Position numbers and translations under genes: made by a program | Notes under the pieces: generated by a model | Seen by the model: the letters and a program-made list of their open reading frames with translations, nothing else | The model's database searches: none | What the model was told of the DNA's origin: nothing | Assembly: GCF_041537905.1 (NCBI RefSeq) | Contig: NZ_JBGRUO010000018.1 | Coordinates: forward strand, 1-64,000 | DNA from: Ruegeria_C sp041537905 | GTDB taxonomy: Bacteria > Pseudomonadota > Alphaproteobacteria > Rhodobacterales > Rhodobacteraceae | Direction: 5' to 3' | Length of the DNA: 64,000 bases | Part shown: positions 61,267 through 64,000 of the stretch, in pieces | How the letters are laid out: every line of letters begins with the position of its first letter | How positions within the stretch are numbered: position 1 is the stretch's first letter

Positions 61267-62337
61267 ATGAGGTCGTCGTTTGGGCGATACGCGCAAAAGT
61301 TGAGAGCTGATCGCGGCATGAGCCAAAAGGAGTTTGCCGAGGCCGCTGGGATAGCCCTTTCTCGGGTGAGCAACCTTGAATACCAGCGTACGGCAATCAG
61401 CGATGACGTTATAGGCGGATACATCAAAACTCTCTCGCTGAATGGAGAAGAAGCGCATCAGCTTAGAACGAGGGCCAATTTCTCAGATTCTGTTCGCAAA
61501 AAAACAGCGAACAATGAAGCTCAACCAACGCTTCAAGCAATGATAGAGTTATATGGTGACAAGATTTCACCTAGCGGACTCGCCAAGATACAGCGTGTGA
61601 TTGAAGACGAACTTCAAGAAGACTTGGCAGCTTTGAGGTTTAGCTCAAACCAAACACCTGTCGCGCGAACCCGAAGCGCCAAACGAGCGAAGCGACCGGG
61701 CCTTTTAGCAGGACGATTCGCGGACTTGTGTTTGAGGGCGGCACAGGTCCGGATAAGATTTGCAGGAAATACGGAAGCACTCAAGCTGGGAAGAGTTCTC
61801 GAGGCTCTCGCCGCTTCAGATGAGCGTTTTGATTATCGTGTGGAACTGGCCCTGCCTTCGGTGGCGGAGGGTGCGTTCGCCTGCATTCTTGGTGATCGAA
61901 ATGGGCACACCCTGTTGTTGGAGGAGGAACGGTATCTTGCGGCTGAACGTGGCCAGCAGTTCGCGAGACATGTCATTTGCCATGAGTTGGCGCATCACTT
62001 CCTGCATGGCAAACTGCTGGCTTCGAAGTCAGAATTGTGTTTTCCACCGCAGCAGCTGGCAATGAACTCTATATCCATGCTCGGTACGAGCCAACAAATA
62101 GAGCAAGTTGTAGATAGCGTCGTCGAAGCTGAAGCTGAGTGCTTTGCAACTTTGTTCCTGGTGCCTTGGGAGGCCTTCATGAAAGGAACACATGCAAAGT
62201 ACCTTGCGAGCGATTTTGGTGAGCAGCAGGGAGAAGTAGAGAGATACTTCGGCTACTTCTCCCAAGATTCTGTCATTGATGCACTTAGATCGAAACTCTG
62301 GGAGCGAGGCGACAGAGATCATCCGATTTTTGCATAG
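61267..62337 (+). CDS. XRE-family regulator fused to ImmA/IrrE metallopeptidase
   Basis: This 356-residue protein has an N-terminal XRE helix-turn-helix (residues 7-60, MSQKEFAEAAGIALSRVSNL). Its C-terminal ImmA/IrrE peptidase has the zinc motif HELAHH (His239, Glu240, His243), with a third ligand in EAEAECFATLF near residue 290. The order matches single-chain XRE-ImmA proteins of phage, ICE and stress systems, in which the peptidase cleaves a repressor. AAGGAG precedes the ATG. Base composition is more AT-rich than that of the neighbours, suggesting transfer. Confidence 0.85.
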   Translation: MRSSFGRYAQKLRADRGMSQKEFAEAAGIALSRVSNLEYQRTAISDDVIGGYIKTLSLNGEEAHQLRTRANFSDSVRKKTANNEAQPTLQAMIELYGDKISPSGLAKIQRVIEDELQEDLAALRFSSNQTPVARTRSAKRAKRPGLLAGRFADLCLRAAQVRIRFAGNTEALKLGRVLEALAASDERFDYRVELALPSVAEGAFACILGDRNGHTLLLEEERYLAAERGQQFARHVICHELAHHFLHGKLLASKSELCFPPQQLAMNSISMLGTSQQIEQVVDSVVEAEAECFATLFLVPWEAFMKGTHAKYLASDFGEQQGEVERYFGYFSQDSVIDALRSKLWERGDRDHPIFA

Positions 62338-62374
62338 CGGGGCGCTATTCCCTTATGCGAAGGGCGACATCCTA

Positions 62375-64000
<1,626 letters not shown>

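Overview
The window is high-GC alphaproteobacterial DNA, most likely from a marine Rhodobacterales (Roseobacter-group, Ruegeria-like) bacterium. This rests on family content read from the sequence: an M10/RTX secreted protease, a Hint-domain protein, an Hsp20-DUF1150 pair, a fused ATP sulfurylase/APS kinase, an Mn-dependent pyrophosphatase, YbjN, MidA-Lgt and a CIRCE-controlled groESL operon. No rRNA, tRNA, CRISPR array or complete insertion sequence was seen. The taxonomic call is inference and no database was searched.

Layout. 1-6.7 kb: a possible insertion-sequence end, then a serralysin-like RTX metalloprotease, a small companion of unknown function and a CadC-like winged-helix/TPR regulator, all on the minus strand, followed by a DUF2189 membrane protein. 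6.9-20.2 kb: the most distinctive block, an accessory catabolic cluster. It holds a cytosolic sulfatase, a transketolase split into two genes, a BisC/DMSO-reductase-like molybdoenzyme, an FGGY sugar kinase, a zinc-type polyol/sugar dehydrogenase, an AraD-like epimerase/aldolase, a SorC-family regulator and an NMT1-type ABC importer. Three copies of one palindromic operator, TTTNACA-N2-TGTAAA-like, lie before the three transcription units and tie them into one regulon. I infer uptake and desulfation of a sulfated polyol or sugar, oxidation to a ketose, phosphorylation, 4-epimerisation and entry to the pentose phosphate pathway. The substrate is unknown.

20-46 kb is mostly core genome: N-formylglutamate amidohydrolase, pyruvate kinase, a MarR regulator with divergent monooxygenase, Mn-pyrophosphatase, a DUF2161 nuclease-like protein, an internally deleted phoD, groESL, a YiaW/YiaV-like pair, two EamA transporters, a lipase-like hydrolase and orphan phnM, purEK, heat-shock hsp20-DUF1150, PhzF, a GT10 glycosyltransferase, a fasciclin protein, sat-cysC, a ferredoxin/cyclase fusion, a RES protein and trxB.

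46-64 kb: an Lrp regulator, a Hint protein, a gene-free 0.75-kb stretch with strong hairpins, pgeF-midA-lgt, ubiK, ybjN behind a structured leader, proC-csaA-D-hydroxyacid dehydrogenase, tdk, a frameshifted arsH, a KAS III enzyme with a divergent phosphate acyltransferase and MFS exporter, a foreign-looking XRE-ImmA/IrrE gene with its own palindromic operator, and the C-terminal part of carB running off the window.

Signs of gene decay are the in-frame deletion in phoD, the -1 frameshift in arsH and the insertion-sequence-like end. The regulatory sites seen are CIRCE at groESL, a sigma-32-type promoter with a possible RNA thermometer at hsp20, twin palindromes at marR, and the palindromes of the SorC and XRE systems.
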